Shown: positions 51,612 through 60,467, numbered from the stretch's first letter. The stretch: 64,000 nt of DNA from Ruegeria_B marisflavi (GCF_025673445.1 NZ_JAOVQN010000006.1:62001-126000); one strand, 5' to 3'. Notes: generated by a model from the sequence alone, not told the origin. Numbers and translations are program-made.

Positions 51612-52381
51612 CCCCGGTTCTTGAGGTACGCGGCCTATCCAAGGCCTTTGGTGGGGTGCAGGCGGTCGACGATGTCAGCTTTGAGTTGCGACAGGGAGAG
51701 TTCCTCGCCCTGATCGGCCCCAATGGCGCGGGCAAGACCACCTGTTTCAACATGCTCAACGGCTATCTGCCGCCCAGCGCGGGTTCGGTCAAACTGAACG
51801 GGCGCGAGTTGATCGGCACCCCGCCGCGCCGGATCTGGCGGCTGGGGGTCGGGCGCACCTTTCAGATCACCGCGACCTTTTTGTCGATGACGGTGCGGGA
51901 GAATGTGCAGATGGCGCTGATCTCGCATCACCGCCAGGTCTATGACCTGTTTTCGCGGGCGACGCGGATGTATCTGGACGAGGCGATGGCGCTGCTCGAT
52001 CTGGTGTCGATGCGCGAACAGGCGGACCGGCCCTGTTCGGAACTGGCCTATGGCGACTTGAAGCGGCTGGAACTGGCGATTGCGCTGGCGCATGAGCCGG
52101 CGCTCTTGTTGATGGACGAACCCACCGCCGGAATGGCCCCGTCCGAGCGCGTGGCGCTAATGGGGCTGACGGCGGATATTGTGGCACGCGGCAAGGTCTC
52201 GGTGGTCTTTACCGAACATGACATGGACGTGGTGTTCGCCCATGCCCACCGCATTCTGGTGCTCAATCGCGGCCGGTTGATCGCCGAAGGCACGGGTGCC
52301 GAAATCCGCTCTAACCCGCTGGTGCAAGAGGTCTATCTGGGCGGTGGTCGCCTGTTCGAGAAGGAGCGCGGCAATGCTTGA
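51608..52381 (+). CDS. ABC transporter ATP-binding protein, LivG-like
   Basis: 257 residues. Walker A is GPNGAGKTTCFN (about 38-49), the signature region is CSELAYGDLKRLELAIAL in place of LSGGQ, as is usual in LivG proteins, and Walker B is LLLMDEPTAGM. VVFTEHDMDVVFAHAHRI holds the switch His. It overlaps the permease gene (ATGA) and the LivF-like gene by eight bases. One of the two ATPases energising uptake. Confidence 0.94.
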   Translation: MTPVLEVRGLSKAFGGVQAVDDVSFELRQGEFLALIGPNGAGKTTCFNMLNGYLPPSAGSVKLNGRELIGTPPRRIWRLGVGRTFQITATFLSMTVRENVQMALISHHRQVYDLFSRATRMYLDEAMALLDLVSMREQADRPCSELAYGDLKRLELAIALAHEPALLLMDEPTAGMAPSERVALMGLTADIVARGKVSVVFTEHDMDVVFAHAHRILVLNRGRLIAEGTGAEIRSNPLVQEVYLGGGRLFEKERGNA

Positions 52382-53075
52382 GATCGACGGCCTGACCGCC
52401 CGCTACGGGCGCGCGCAGATCCTGAACGGCGTGTCGCTGACACTGGGCGACAACGAGGTGGTGGCGCTCTTGGGTCGCAACGGTGCGGGCAAGTCCACCA
52501 CGATGAAATCGGTGATGGGTCTGGTGCGCCAGACCGGCGGCAGCATTCGCCACGACGGGCAAGAGATCAGAGGACGAGCGTCCCACACCATCTGCCGTGC
52601 GGGCATCGGATACGTACCCGAAGACAGGCGCATCTTTGGGGAACTGACGGTAGAGGAAAACCTGGAAGTGGGCCGCCGCCCCGCCCGCGAGGGCGCCCCG
52701 CAATGGACCACCGAACATCTGTTCCAACTGTTCCCGAACCTCGCGGAACGGCGGCGCAACCTGGGCAAGCAACTGTCGGGCGGGGAACAACAGATGCTGA
52801 CCATCGCGCGGACGCTGATGGGCAACCCCTCGCTGGTGCTGCTGGATGAACCCAGCGAAGGCATCGCCCCGGTAATCGTCGAGCAGATGGCCAACGTGAT
52901 TTCAGAGCTCAAACGCGAGGGGCTGTCGGTGCTGATCTCGGAACAGAACCTGCATTTTGCGCGCGAGGTGTCGGACCGGGCCTATATCATCGAAAAGGGG
53001 ACGATGCGGTACGAGGGGAAGTTTTCGGACCTGGATGCGAATCCAGAGATTTCAACCAAATACCTTGCCGTGTGA
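52374..53075 (+). CDS. ABC transporter ATP-binding protein, LivF-like
   Basis: 233 residues from the ATG at 52374, with AAGGAG upstream inside the end of the LivG-like gene. Upstream in-frame sequence belongs to that gene and is not used. Walker A is LGRNGAGKSTTMKSVMG, the signature is QLSGGEQQMLTIARTLM, and Walker B is LVLLDEPSEGIAP with ISEQN holding the switch region. The family form IGYVPEDRRIFGELTVEENL is exact for LivF. It ends the transport part of the operon. Confidence 0.94.
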   Translation: MLEIDGLTARYGRAQILNGVSLTLGDNEVVALLGRNGAGKSTTMKSVMGLVRQTGGSIRHDGQEIRGRASHTICRAGIGYVPEDRRIFGELTVEENLEVGRRPAREGAPQWTTEHLFQLFPNLAERRRNLGKQLSGGEQQMLTIARTLMGNPSLVLLDEPSEGIAPVIVEQMANVISELKREGLSVLISEQNLHFAREVSDRAYIIEKGTMRYEGKFSDLDANPEISTKYLAV

Positions 53076-53137
53076 CTGGCCATTGGGCGAGAGACGCGCA
53101 CCTTTGCGGGCGCGGTACTGACCGGAGAGAAGAACAG

Positions 53138-53575
53138 ATGGACGACAAGGCAGACCATGACAGCGGACCCTACCTGCTTGACGATCAGGTGGGCTACATC
53201 CTGCGTCTGGCCAGCCAGCGCCACGCGGCGATCTTTCAGACTCATGCCGTCGAAGGGTTGACCGCCACCCAGTTCGCCGCGCTGGTCCGCCTGTCAGAGC
53301 ATGGCAAATGTTCTCAAAACCGGCTGGGACGGCTGGCGGCGATGGATGTCGCCACCATCAAGGGCGTGGTCGACCGGCTGCGGCAAAAGGGGTTTACGCT
53401 GACAGAGCCCGACCCCGACGACAAGCGCCGGACGCTGATTTCGCTGTCGCCTGAAGGCGAAGCGCTGGTCGCGCGCATGAAAGAGGTGGGCGCGCGGATT
53501 ACCGAAGAGACGCTGGCGCCGCTCAGCCCGGCCGAGCAGCGCAACCTGATCCGGCTCTTGCAGAAGATCTCATGA
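53138..53575 (+). CDS. MarR-family transcriptional regulator
   Basis: 145 residues from the ATG at 53138, with GGAGAG about ten bases upstream; a start at 53072 would add 22 residues without conserved features. The winged helix is GLTATQFAALVRLSEHGKCSQNRLGRLAAMDVATIKGVVDRLRQKG with the wing TEPDPDDKRRTLISLSPEG, a textbook MarR core. MarR proteins usually repress catabolic genes and are released by an aromatic or CoA ligand. It is convergent with the CoA-transferase gene (six-base overlap of ends). Its operator may be the palindrome at 55921. Confidence 0.92.
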   Translation: MDDKADHDSGPYLLDDQVGYILRLASQRHAAIFQTHAVEGLTATQFAALVRLSEHGKCSQNRLGRLAAMDVATIKGVVDRLRQKGFTLTEPDPDDKRRTLISLSPEGEALVARMKEVGARITEETLAPLSPAEQRNLIRLLQKIS

Positions 53576-54682
53576 CCGGGCGGGCTTCTTCGGCGAGGCC
53601 CGATCCAACACAAGTTCGGAACGCGAAAACCGGATCGGTGTGCGCAGCCCCGGCACGCCCTCGGGGTCGATCCGCATGCCGCGATGGGCGATCTGCGGGT
53701 CGGCCAGCGCCTCGGCCACCGAATTGATCGGCCCACCCGGTACGCCGCCCTTTTCCAGTGCTTCCAGAAGGTCGGCTTTGGTCCATTTCAGGCAGGCTGC
53801 GGTGAGCTGCTCGGTCATCTCTGTTCGATGTGCGACCCGGTCGGGATTGGTGGCAAAGCGTGGGTCATTGATCAGTTCGGCCACCCCGAGGATGGTGCAG
53901 AGCGTGCCATACTGCCGGTCATTGCCGCAGGCGATGATGATATGGCCATCGGCCACCGGAAACACCTGATAGGGCACGATATTGGGATGGGCATTGCCCA
54001 GCCGCGTCGGGCATTGCCCCGAAGCGAGAAAGTTCATCGCCTGGTTGGCCAGCACCCCGGTCATGCAGTCGAGCAGGCTGAGATCCACATGCTGGCCAAG
54101 GCCCGAGCGCTCGCGTTCGGCCAATGCCGCCTGAATGCCGATGACGCCGTAAAGCCCGGTAAAGATATCGGCAAAGGCAACGCCGATCTTTTGCGGCTCG
54201 CCCGCCGGATCGCCGGTCAGGTCCATGATGCCGCTCATGCCCTGGATCAGAAAGTCATAGCCCGCCCGATGAGCATAGGGGCCATCCTGTCCGAACCCGG
54301 TGACCGAGCAGTAGACAAGGCGCGGATTGACCTCTTTGACGCTGTCATAGTCGAGGCCGAATTTCTTAAGCCCGCCGACCTTGAAATTCTCGATCAGTAC
54401 ATCCGCCTCGCGGATCAGGTCGAGCAGTTTGTCGCGGTCCCCCGCATCCCCGAAATCCAGCGCGATCGAGGTCTTGCCCCGGTTGGCGCCATGGAAATAG
54501 GCGGCCGAGCGGTCGCCCTCGCGCTCGATGAAAGGGGGGCCCCATTTGCGGGTGTCGTCACCCTCGGGGCTTTCGATCTTGAGCACTTCGGCGCCCAAAT
54601 CGGCCAGGGTCTGGCCAATCCACGGCCCCGCCAGAATACGGGCCAGTTCGACCACTTTCAGCCCTTGCAACGGTGCGCTCAT
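53570..54682 (-). CDS. Class III (CaiB/BaiF) CoA-transferase
   Basis: 370 residues. It opens LQGLKVVELARILAGPWIGQTLADLGAEVLKIE, the family signature, with FHGANRGKTSIALDF and the catalytic Asp region in GHIIIACGNDRQYGTLC. The conserved LLDCMTGVLANQAM is present. These enzymes move CoA between carboxylic acids; glutarate is a known substrate of one member. Given the enamidase upstream in the same transcript (gap of 45 bases), it may activate the dicarboxylate from ring opening (inference). AGGAA precedes the ATG closely. Confidence 0.9.
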   Translation of the reverse strand: MSAPLQGLKVVELARILAGPWIGQTLADLGAEVLKIESPEGDDTRKWGPPFIEREGDRSAAYFHGANRGKTSIALDFGDAGDRDKLLDLIREADVLIENFKVGGLKKFGLDYDSVKEVNPRLVYCSVTGFGQDGPYAHRAGYDFLIQGMSGIMDLTGDPAGEPQKIGVAFADIFTGLYGVIGIQAALAERERSGLGQHVDLSLLDCMTGVLANQAMNFLASGQCPTRLGNAHPNIVPYQVFPVADGHIIIACGNDRQYGTLCTILGVAELINDPRFATNPDRVAHRTEMTEQLTAACLKWTKADLLEALEKGGVPGGPINSVAEALADPQIAHRGMRIDPEGVPGLRTPIRFSRSELVLDRASPKKPARS

Positions 54683-54712
54683 ATTTCCTGCCCTTTCCCT
54701 GCCGGTGACGTC

Positions 54713-54729
54713 AGGGCAGGTTCTGCCCT
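54713..54729. promoter_or_regulatory. Small hairpin between the enamidase-like and CoA-transferase genes
   Basis: AGGGCAG (54713-54719) and CTGCCCT (54723-54729) form a perfect stem with a three-base loop, reaching into the stop codon of the enamidase-like gene. No T tract is seen on the transcribed strand, so it is probably an mRNA-processing or attenuation element rather than a full terminator. Confidence 0.45.
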
Positions 54730-55894
54730 AGCTGACGATCCGGGGCAAGCGGGTTGCGGGCGGGGTATTGCGGCTGCGTTCACTGCGCACCACCCCGTCG
54801 ATCACAGTCATGCCGACGCCGGGCAGGTTACCCAACTGCACCGATTCAAGAATGGTCTTGCCCGGCGCATGCTGCGCCTGATCCATCAGCACGAAATCGG
54901 CGGCATAGCCCCGTTCCAGCAGGCCGGTATCCAGCTCGCGCTGACGGGCGGTGTTGCCGTTGGCAAAGCAGAACGCGATCTCGGCCGGGACATTGCCCAG
55001 CGCCGACAGTATCGCCACCATCCGCAGGATGCCCAGCGGCTGCACGCCCGAGCCCGCAGGCCCATCGGTGCCCAGAATGATCCGGTCCATCTGCTTCAAC
55101 TCGCGCGCGGTGTTCAGCGTCAAAAGCGCCGCGCGCTCGTTGCCGTTATGCACGATCTCAAGCCCGGCGGTGCAGCTTTCGCACAGGCACATGATCTGAT
55201 CGTCCGGCAACGCCGAATGGCCGCCGTTGATATGGCCGATCACGTCAGTACCGGTTTCCAACACCATGTCGGCGTCTATCAGGCCCGATCCCGGGATCGA
55301 GGGGCCACCGGTATGAATGGTGGACTGGATGCCGTATTTGCGCGCCCAATCGACCATCTGACGAGCGGTCTTGCCGTCCTTGACGGTGCCCAGACCGACC
55401 TCGCCCAGCAGCTTCACCCCGGCATCAGCCAGTTCCTTGAAATCCTGCTCGACCATACCGTGCTCGATCACCGGGGCGCCGGCCATCACCTTGACACCCG
55501 AGGGGCGGAAATTCTCGTACCAGCGCTGTGCCGCGATCGCCATCGCCTTGAGGCCGACGATATCCTTGGGACGGCCCGGCATATGCACCTCGCCCGCAGA
55601 AATCAGCGTGGTCACGCCGCCATGCAGGGTGCTGTCGATCCAGTGGAGCTGCTGCTGGCGCGGGGTATAGTCGCCCACCACCGGGTGGACATGGCTGTCG
55701 ATCAGGCCCGGCGCCAGGGCGACGCCATTGGCGTCGATCAGCGTGTCGGCGCCTTCGGTGTCCAGATCGGCCTCGTATCCCCAATCCGAGATCCGCCCGT
55801 CGATGGCGATGACGCAATCGCCGTCATAGATCGGCTCTTCCATCTTGCCCGACAGCAACAGGCCAATATTGGTAATCACAAGCTTGCCCGACAT
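54728..55894 (-). CDS. Enamidase-like amidohydrolase
   Basis: 388 residues with GGAGG five bases before the ATG. It belongs to the amidohydrolase superfamily: metal motif PGLIDSHVHP near residue 64, later STIHTGG, GHINGGH and TDGPAGSG. Several segments, namely GDYTPRQQQLHWIDSTLHGG, VTTLISAG, PGRPKD, GEVGLGT, PLGILRM and SRNTPPATR, resemble, from memory, the E. barkeri enamidase that hydrolyses tetrahydro-6-oxonicotinate to 2-formylglutarate. The reductase homologue at 44881 makes the previous intermediate in that pathway. A perfect palindrome lies just upstream. A different cyclic enamide substrate is possible. Confidence 0.83.
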   Translation of the reverse strand: MSGKLVITNIGLLLSGKMEEPIYDGDCVIAIDGRISDWGYEADLDTEGADTLIDANGVALAPGLIDSHVHPVVGDYTPRQQQLHWIDSTLHGGVTTLISAGEVHMPGRPKDIVGLKAMAIAAQRWYENFRPSGVKVMAGAPVIEHGMVEQDFKELADAGVKLLGEVGLGTVKDGKTARQMVDWARKYGIQSTIHTGGPSIPGSGLIDADMVLETGTDVIGHINGGHSALPDDQIMCLCESCTAGLEIVHNGNERAALLTLNTARELKQMDRIILGTDGPAGSGVQPLGILRMVAILSALGNVPAEIAFCFANGNTARQRELDTGLLERGYAADFVLMDQAQHAPGKTILESVQLGNLPGVGMTVIDGVVRSERSRNTPPATRLPRIVS

Positions 55895-55920
55895 GGCGCC
55901 CTCCGCGAAACGAGAAACTC

Positions 55921-55934
55921 GTTAGCACGCTAAC
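55921..55934. promoter_or_regulatory. Perfect 6-2-6 palindrome, candidate MarR operator
   Basis: GTTAGC-AC-GCTAAC, 27 bases before the start of the enamidase-like gene. Its size and symmetry suit a MarR dimer, and the MarR gene at 53138 is next to the same transcription unit. A looser copy lies before the Mo-hydroxylase operon at 41268. Confidence 0.55.
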
Positions 55935-55978
55935 ATAGTCGCGGATTCGGTCAAGCGCCGGTTGGGCGGCCTCAAGGA

Positions 55979-57076
55979 TCAGGTGTTGAACAGGAAGTGC
56001 AGTACGTCGCCATCCTTGACGATGTAGCTTTTGCCTTCGGACCGCATCTTGCCAGCCTCTTTGGCGCCCTGCTCGCCGTTACAAGCGATATAGTCGTCAT
56101 AGGCGATGGTTTCGGCGCGAATGAAGCCCTTTTCGAAATCACCATGGATCACCCCCGCGGCCTGCGGCGCAGCGGTGCCCTGACGGATGGTCCAGGCGCG
56201 CGCCTCTTTCGGGCCGACGGTGAAATAGGTTTCCAGGTGCAACAGCGCATAGCCCGCCTTGATCAGCCGGTCGAGTCCGGCCTCTTCCAACCCCATCTCT
56301 TCGAGGAACATGGCGGCTTCGTCATCTTCGAGCTGGCTGATTTCTTCCTCGATCTGGGCCGAGATGATCACGTGGCTGTTGCCCTGAGCGGCAGCCATTT
56401 CGGCGACGCGGGCTGAATGGGCGTTGCCCTCGGCCGCCTCGGCCTCGCCCACGTTGCAGACATAGAGCACCGGCTTGGTGGTCAACAGTTGCAGCATCTT
56501 CCACGCCTTTGCGTCTTCGTCGCTGACTTCGACCACGCGGGCGGGCTTGCCCTCTTCCAGCGCGGTTTGCGCCATGGCCAGCAGCCGGTCCTGCTGTTGC
56601 GCGTCCTTGTCATTGCCCTTGAGCTTGCGCACCAGATTGGCGCGACGCTTCTCGATACTTTCCAGATCGGCGAGCATCAATTCGGTCTCGATGGTCTCGG
56701 CATCGGCCACCGGGTCGACGCGGCCCTCGACATGGGTCACATCGCCATCCTCGAAACAGCGCAGCACATGGGCGATGGCGTCGACCTCGCGGATGTTGGC
56801 CAGGAACTGGTTGCCCAGCCCCTCGCCCTTGGAGGCGCCTTTGACCAGACCGGCGATGTCCACAAATGTCATGCGGGTCGGGATGATCTGTTTCGACTTG
56901 GCAATCGCGGCCAGCTTGTCCAGCCGGGCATCGGGCACGCCCACCTCGCCCACATTGGGCTCGATGGTGCAAAAGGGGAAGTTTGCCGCCTGCGCCGCTG
57001 CGGTGCGGGTCAATGCGTTGAACAGGGTCGATTTGCCCACGTTCGGCAGACCCACGATACCCATTTTGAAACCCAT
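55979..57076 (-). CDS. ychF: Redox-regulated ATPase YchF
   Basis: 365 residues, the standard YchF/OLA1 length, from the ATG complementary to 57074-57076 with AGGAGA seven bases upstream; a longer frame to 57154 is not conserved. GLPNVGKSTLFNAL is the P-loop, DIAGLVKGASKGEGLGNQFL is the switch 2 region, and NVGE replaces the usual NKxD, which explains the ATP preference of this group. A coiled-coil middle and the C-terminal TGS domain (AWTIRQGTAAPQAAGVIHGDFEKGFIRAE) are present. A universal translation-associated protein; monocistronic here. Confidence 0.97.
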   Translation of the reverse strand: MGFKMGIVGLPNVGKSTLFNALTRTAAAQAANFPFCTIEPNVGEVGVPDARLDKLAAIAKSKQIIPTRMTFVDIAGLVKGASKGEGLGNQFLANIREVDAIAHVLRCFEDGDVTHVEGRVDPVADAETIETELMLADLESIEKRRANLVRKLKGNDKDAQQQDRLLAMAQTALEEGKPARVVEVSDEDAKAWKMLQLLTTKPVLYVCNVGEAEAAEGNAHSARVAEMAAAQGNSHVIISAQIEEEISQLEDDEAAMFLEEMGLEEAGLDRLIKAGYALLHLETYFTVGPKEARAWTIRQGTAAPQAAGVIHGDFEKGFIRAETIAYDDYIACNGEQGAKEAGKMRSEGKSYIVKDGDVLHFLFNT

Positions 57077-57264
57077 GACCGTCTCCTGATGCCATCCGAC
57101 GGGGCCTTCTAGGCGGGAGCGGGCAAATGCGCAAGCCATGTGGCCAAACCACACGGCGGCGCGCTCACGAAACGTCGAGCAATCGTGAAACCTGGATGCC
57201 TTGCGGGTTTACAGGTCGGTACACCATTTGAGGGCGGAAGCAACATTCCCGATCGAAGGCCGCC

Positions 57265-57753
57265 ATGAAATTTTTCGCACACATCGCTCTGCTGGCAACC
57301 TGCTGTGCCGCTCCGCTCCATGCGCAATCCCTGATCCTTGGAACGGGGTACGCAGATTTCCAATATGAACGGTCAGAGGATCAGGCCGTCCTGTCACTGG
57401 AGTACCAGCACAAGCCGTTCTGGGAACGCGGCCGATTCAGTGCCCGTTTGGCGGCAGCGGCCACACTTCACAGCAACGGCGATTTTCATCTGGGTGGGGG
57501 TGTTTCGGGAGAATATGCGTTTGATCGCAACTGGTTCATCGAGGCGAGCGTTCTACCCGGCGTCTACTTTGAAGGCGAAGACAGCAACACACTGGGCAGC
57601 CAGTTCGAGGTCCGCAGCCTTCTGGGCGTGGGCTATCGATTCAACAATGGTGATGCCGTGTCGCTGGCGATCACGCACAAGTCGAACGCCTCGGTGTCCG
57701 AGTTCAACCCCGGCGTCAACACGGTCCTGCTGCGGTTTCACCGCTCTTTCTGA
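57265..57753 (+). CDS. Acyloxyacyl hydrolase, PagL-like lipid A deacylase
   Basis: 162 residues with a signal peptide (MKFFAHIALLATCCAAPLHAQ). The mature protein has alternating hydrophobic residues suited to an outer-membrane beta barrel and ends in Phe (RFHRSF), as outer-membrane barrels do. The catalytic motif ITHKSNAS, followed by EFNPGVN, matches the His-x-Ser-Asn and downstream Glu of PagL, which removes the 3-O acyl chain from lipid A. It stands alone between ychF and trpA. Confidence 0.87.
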   Translation: MKFFAHIALLATCCAAPLHAQSLILGTGYADFQYERSEDQAVLSLEYQHKPFWERGRFSARLAAAATLHSNGDFHLGGGVSGEYAFDRNWFIEASVLPGVYFEGEDSNTLGSQFEVRSLLGVGYRFNNGDAVSLAITHKSNASVSEFNPGVNTVLLRFHRSF

Positions 57754-57831
57754 TCCGTCTCGCGGGTGTGGGATTGATTTTCCGAGCGGTTTTCTGCACA
57801 TCGGGCCGATAGCAGAACGCAAGGACGCCCG

Positions 57832-58623
57832 ATGACCCGTATCGATGCCAAATTCGCCGAGTTGAAAGCCCAAGGCAAAAAGGCCTTTGTCTCTTATGTG
57901 ATGGCAGGGGATCCGGATTTCGATACCTCGCTGGAGCTGGTCAAGGGCCTGCCCGGCGCGGGTGTGGATATCATCGAACTGGGCCTGCCCTTTACCGACC
58001 CGATGGCGGACGGCCCGACCATCCAGCTGGCGGGTCAGCGGGCGCTGGATGGTGGCATGACCTTGCAGCGGACGCTGGATCTGGCGACCGAGTTCCGCAA
58101 GACCGATGACATCACTCCCATCGTGATGATGGGCTATTACAACCCGATCTACAGCCGCGGCGTCGACCGGTTCCTGGCAGATGCCAAGGCCGCCGGGATC
58201 GACGGGCTGATCGTGGTGGACCTGCCGCCCGAGGAAGACGCCGAGTTGTGTCTGCCCGCACAGGCGGCCGGGCTGAACTTTATCCGTCTGGCGACGCCGA
58301 CGACCGACGACAAGCGCCTGCCGCGCGTGCTGCAAAACACCTCGGGCTTTGTCTATTACGTGTCGATCACCGGGATCACCGGGTCGGCCGAGGCGCAGGC
58401 GACCGATGTCGGCCCCGAAGTAGCCAGGATCAAGGCTGCGACCGATCTGCCGGTGATCGTGGGGTTCGGCATCAACACGCCCGAGAAATCACGCGCCATC
58501 GCCAGCGTTGCCGACGGCGCCGTTGTCGGTTCGGCCATCGTGGCCCAAATCGGCGCGGGCAAGCCGGTGGCCGAGGTGCTGGCCTTTGTCAAAACCCTGG
58601 CGGACGGCGCGCACAGCGCCTGA
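57832..58623 (+). CDS. trpA: Tryptophan synthase, alpha subunit
   Basis: 263 residues. It cleaves indole-3-glycerol phosphate to indole and glyceraldehyde 3-phosphate and passes indole to TrpB. Both catalytic acids are in DIIELGLPFTDPMADGPTIQ (Glu49/Asp60 type). GLIVVDLPPEED and GFVYYVSITGITG follow, and the phosphate site is VIVGFGINTPEKSR with VVGSAIV. trpB is not adjacent, so the gene is split from the rest of the trp pathway. It converges on the MaoC-like gene, three bases apart. Confidence 0.97.
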   Translation: MTRIDAKFAELKAQGKKAFVSYVMAGDPDFDTSLELVKGLPGAGVDIIELGLPFTDPMADGPTIQLAGQRALDGGMTLQRTLDLATEFRKTDDITPIVMMGYYNPIYSRGVDRFLADAKAAGIDGLIVVDLPPEEDAELCLPAQAAGLNFIRLATPTTDDKRLPRVLQNTSGFVYYVSITGITGSAEAQATDVGPEVARIKAATDLPVIVGFGINTPEKSRAIASVADGAVVGSAIVAQIGAGKPVAEVLAFVKTLADGAHSA

Positions 58624-58626
58624 CCG

Positions 58627-59070
58627 TCAGGGCCGACGCCGTAGGATGTTGAAGCCCGAGTATTCGGCGACCTTCTGGCCATCCTGATTGTAGATCTCGC
58701 TGAGCACCGTGATCCGGCCCCGGTCGGGTCGCGATCGCGACGCCATGCTTTCGGTAACCGTCGCCACGACGCGCAGCATGTCGCCCGGGCGCACGGGCAC
58801 CACCCACTTTACATCGGTCATACCCGGCGAACCCATCGAGGCCTCTGCCCAGAGGCCAGAGGCATACCAGCGCTCGAACGCGGTGACGAGCGTGTGCCAG
58901 CCGCTGGCGATGATGCCACCGAAGGGTCCGTCTTTGGCCGCCTCGGGGTCGATATGGAACGGCTGTGGGTCCCATTTGCGCGCGAAATCCATGATCTCTT
59001 CGCCGGTCATCTCCCAAGGCTCCGATTCGTAGCGGAAGCCAACGGGAAAATCCTCCCAATACTTTGTCAT
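58627..59070 (-). CDS. MaoC-like (R)-hydratase, hotdog fold
   Basis: 147 residues. The hydratase motif is FARKWDPQPFHIDPEAAKDGPFGGIIASGWHT (central residues DPQPFH with catalytic Asp and His). These proteins hydrate 2-enoyl-CoAs or related thioesters. Length and single-hotdog form match the acyl dehydratase group. Substrate not predictable from the neighbours (trpA and an FMN dehydrogenase). Confidence 0.88.
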   Translation of the reverse strand: MTKYWEDFPVGFRYESEPWEMTGEEIMDFARKWDPQPFHIDPEAAKDGPFGGIIASGWHTLVTAFERWYASGLWAEASMGSPGMTDVKWVVPVRPGDMLRVVATVTESMASRSRPDRGRITVLSEIYNQDGQKVAEYSGFNILRRRP

Positions 59071-59140
59071 GCCACTTGCCCAAGCTTGATCGTCAGGGGC
59101 ACAGTGTCGCGGTCGGGGCGGATTGCCAAGCGATGAAATG

Positions 59141-59163
59141 ATTGGTAAACAAAACTAACCAAT
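59141..59163. promoter_or_regulatory. Inverted repeat upstream of the FMN dehydrogenase gene
   Basis: ATTGGT (59141-59146) and ACCAAT (59158-59163) are perfect reverse complements with an 11-base AT-rich spacer, directly before the ribosome site GAGGAA (about 59167). TTGGT/ACCAA half-sites are known for GntR-type lactate and pyruvate regulators, though normally with a three-base spacer. Confidence 0.45.
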
Positions 59164-59178
59164 TTCGAGGAACTGCAC

Positions 59179-60342
59179 ATGGCCGTCATTACCAATATCG
59201 AAGACCTCAAGCGGATATACGAACGCCGCGTGCCGCGCATGTTCTACGACTATGCCGAGAGCGGCAGCTGGACCGAGCAGACCTTTCGCGAGAACTCTTC
59301 TGACTTCGACCTGATCCGCCTGCGCCAGCGGGTGGCGGTGGACATGTCGGGCCGCTCGACCGCCAGCCAGATGGTAGGACAGGACGTGGCGATGCCGGTG
59401 GCGCTGGCGCCCGTGGGGCTGACGGGCATGCAGCATGCGGATGGTGAGATCAAAGCCGCCCACGCCGCCAATGAATTTGGTGTGCCCTTTACGCTCTCGA
59501 CCATGTCGATCAACTCGATCGAGGAGGTCGCCGAGGCCACGGGCCGCCCATTCTGGTTCCAGCTCTACACCATGCGCGACACCGACTATACCAGCCGTCT
59601 GATTCAGCGGGCCAAGGCCGCGAAATGCTCGGCATTGGTGATAACGCTTGACCTGCAAATCCTGGGCCAGCGCCACAAGGACCTGAAGAACGGCCTGTCC
59701 GCCCCGCCGAAACTGACACCCAGAACCATCGCCAACCTGATGACGAAATGGGCCTGGGGGATCGAGATGCTGGGCGCCAAGCGGCGCAACTTCGGCAATA
59801 TCGTGGGCCATGTGCAGGGTGTGTCCGACACCGCCAACCTGGGTGCCTGGACGGCTGAACAGTTCGACCCGACGCTCGACTGGGGCAAGGTCGCCAAGCT
59901 GATGGAGCAATGGGACGGCAAGGTAATTCTGAAAGGCATCCTGGATGCCGAGGACGCCAAGATGGCAGTCAAGTTGGGCGCCGATGCTATCGTGGTGTCA
60001 AACCACGGTGGCCGGCAGCTTGATGGCGCGCTGAGTTCGATCCGGGTCCTGCCCGAAATCATGGACGCAGTGGGCGGCGATATCGAGGTGCATCTGGACA
60101 GCGGCATCCGCTCGGGTCAGGACGTGCTCAAGGCGCTGGCACTGGGGGCCAAGGGCACCATGATCGGGCGCGCCTTTGTCTATGGTCTGGGCGCCATGGG
60201 GCAAAAGGGTGTATCCACCGCGCTAGAGGTGATCCACAAGGAGCTGGACACCACCATGGCGCTGTGCGGCGAAAAGAACGTGGCCAATCTCGGCCGTCAC
60301 AACCTGCTGGTGCCCGAAGATTTCGGCGGCCGCTGGGCCTGA
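59179..60342 (+). CDS. lldD: FMN-dependent alpha-hydroxy-acid dehydrogenase (L-lactate dehydrogenase type)
   Basis: 387 residues. Family blocks: MFYDYAESGSWTEQTFRENSS near the start, MPVALAPVGLTGMQHADGE, ITLDLQILGQRHKD, VSNHGGRQLDGALSSI with the catalytic His and Arg, and LDSGIRSGQDVLKALALGAKG, the FMN phosphate site. It oxidises a 2-hydroxy acid, most often L-lactate, to the keto acid and passes electrons to the quinone pool. Glycolate or mandelate relatives share these motifs, so the substrate is likely rather than certain. Confidence 0.9.
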   Translation: MAVITNIEDLKRIYERRVPRMFYDYAESGSWTEQTFRENSSDFDLIRLRQRVAVDMSGRSTASQMVGQDVAMPVALAPVGLTGMQHADGEIKAAHAANEFGVPFTLSTMSINSIEEVAEATGRPFWFQLYTMRDTDYTSRLIQRAKAAKCSALVITLDLQILGQRHKDLKNGLSAPPKLTPRTIANLMTKWAWGIEMLGAKRRNFGNIVGHVQGVSDTANLGAWTAEQFDPTLDWGKVAKLMEQWDGKVILKGILDAEDAKMAVKLGADAIVVSNHGGRQLDGALSSIRVLPEIMDAVGGDIEVHLDSGIRSGQDVLKALALGAKGTMIGRAFVYGLGAMGQKGVSTALEVIHKELDTTMALCGEKNVANLGRHNLLVPEDFGGRWA

Positions 60343-60467
60343 TCCGGCAATCAGGAGGAATTTGGGCAAATCCCCCCTTTCCTTTCGACGGGATCCGCTG
60401 TAAGAGCGCGGCTTCACGCGGGGCTACAGCCTTGGAGGAGCCCCGCCCTAACATTGGAGATACCAAC

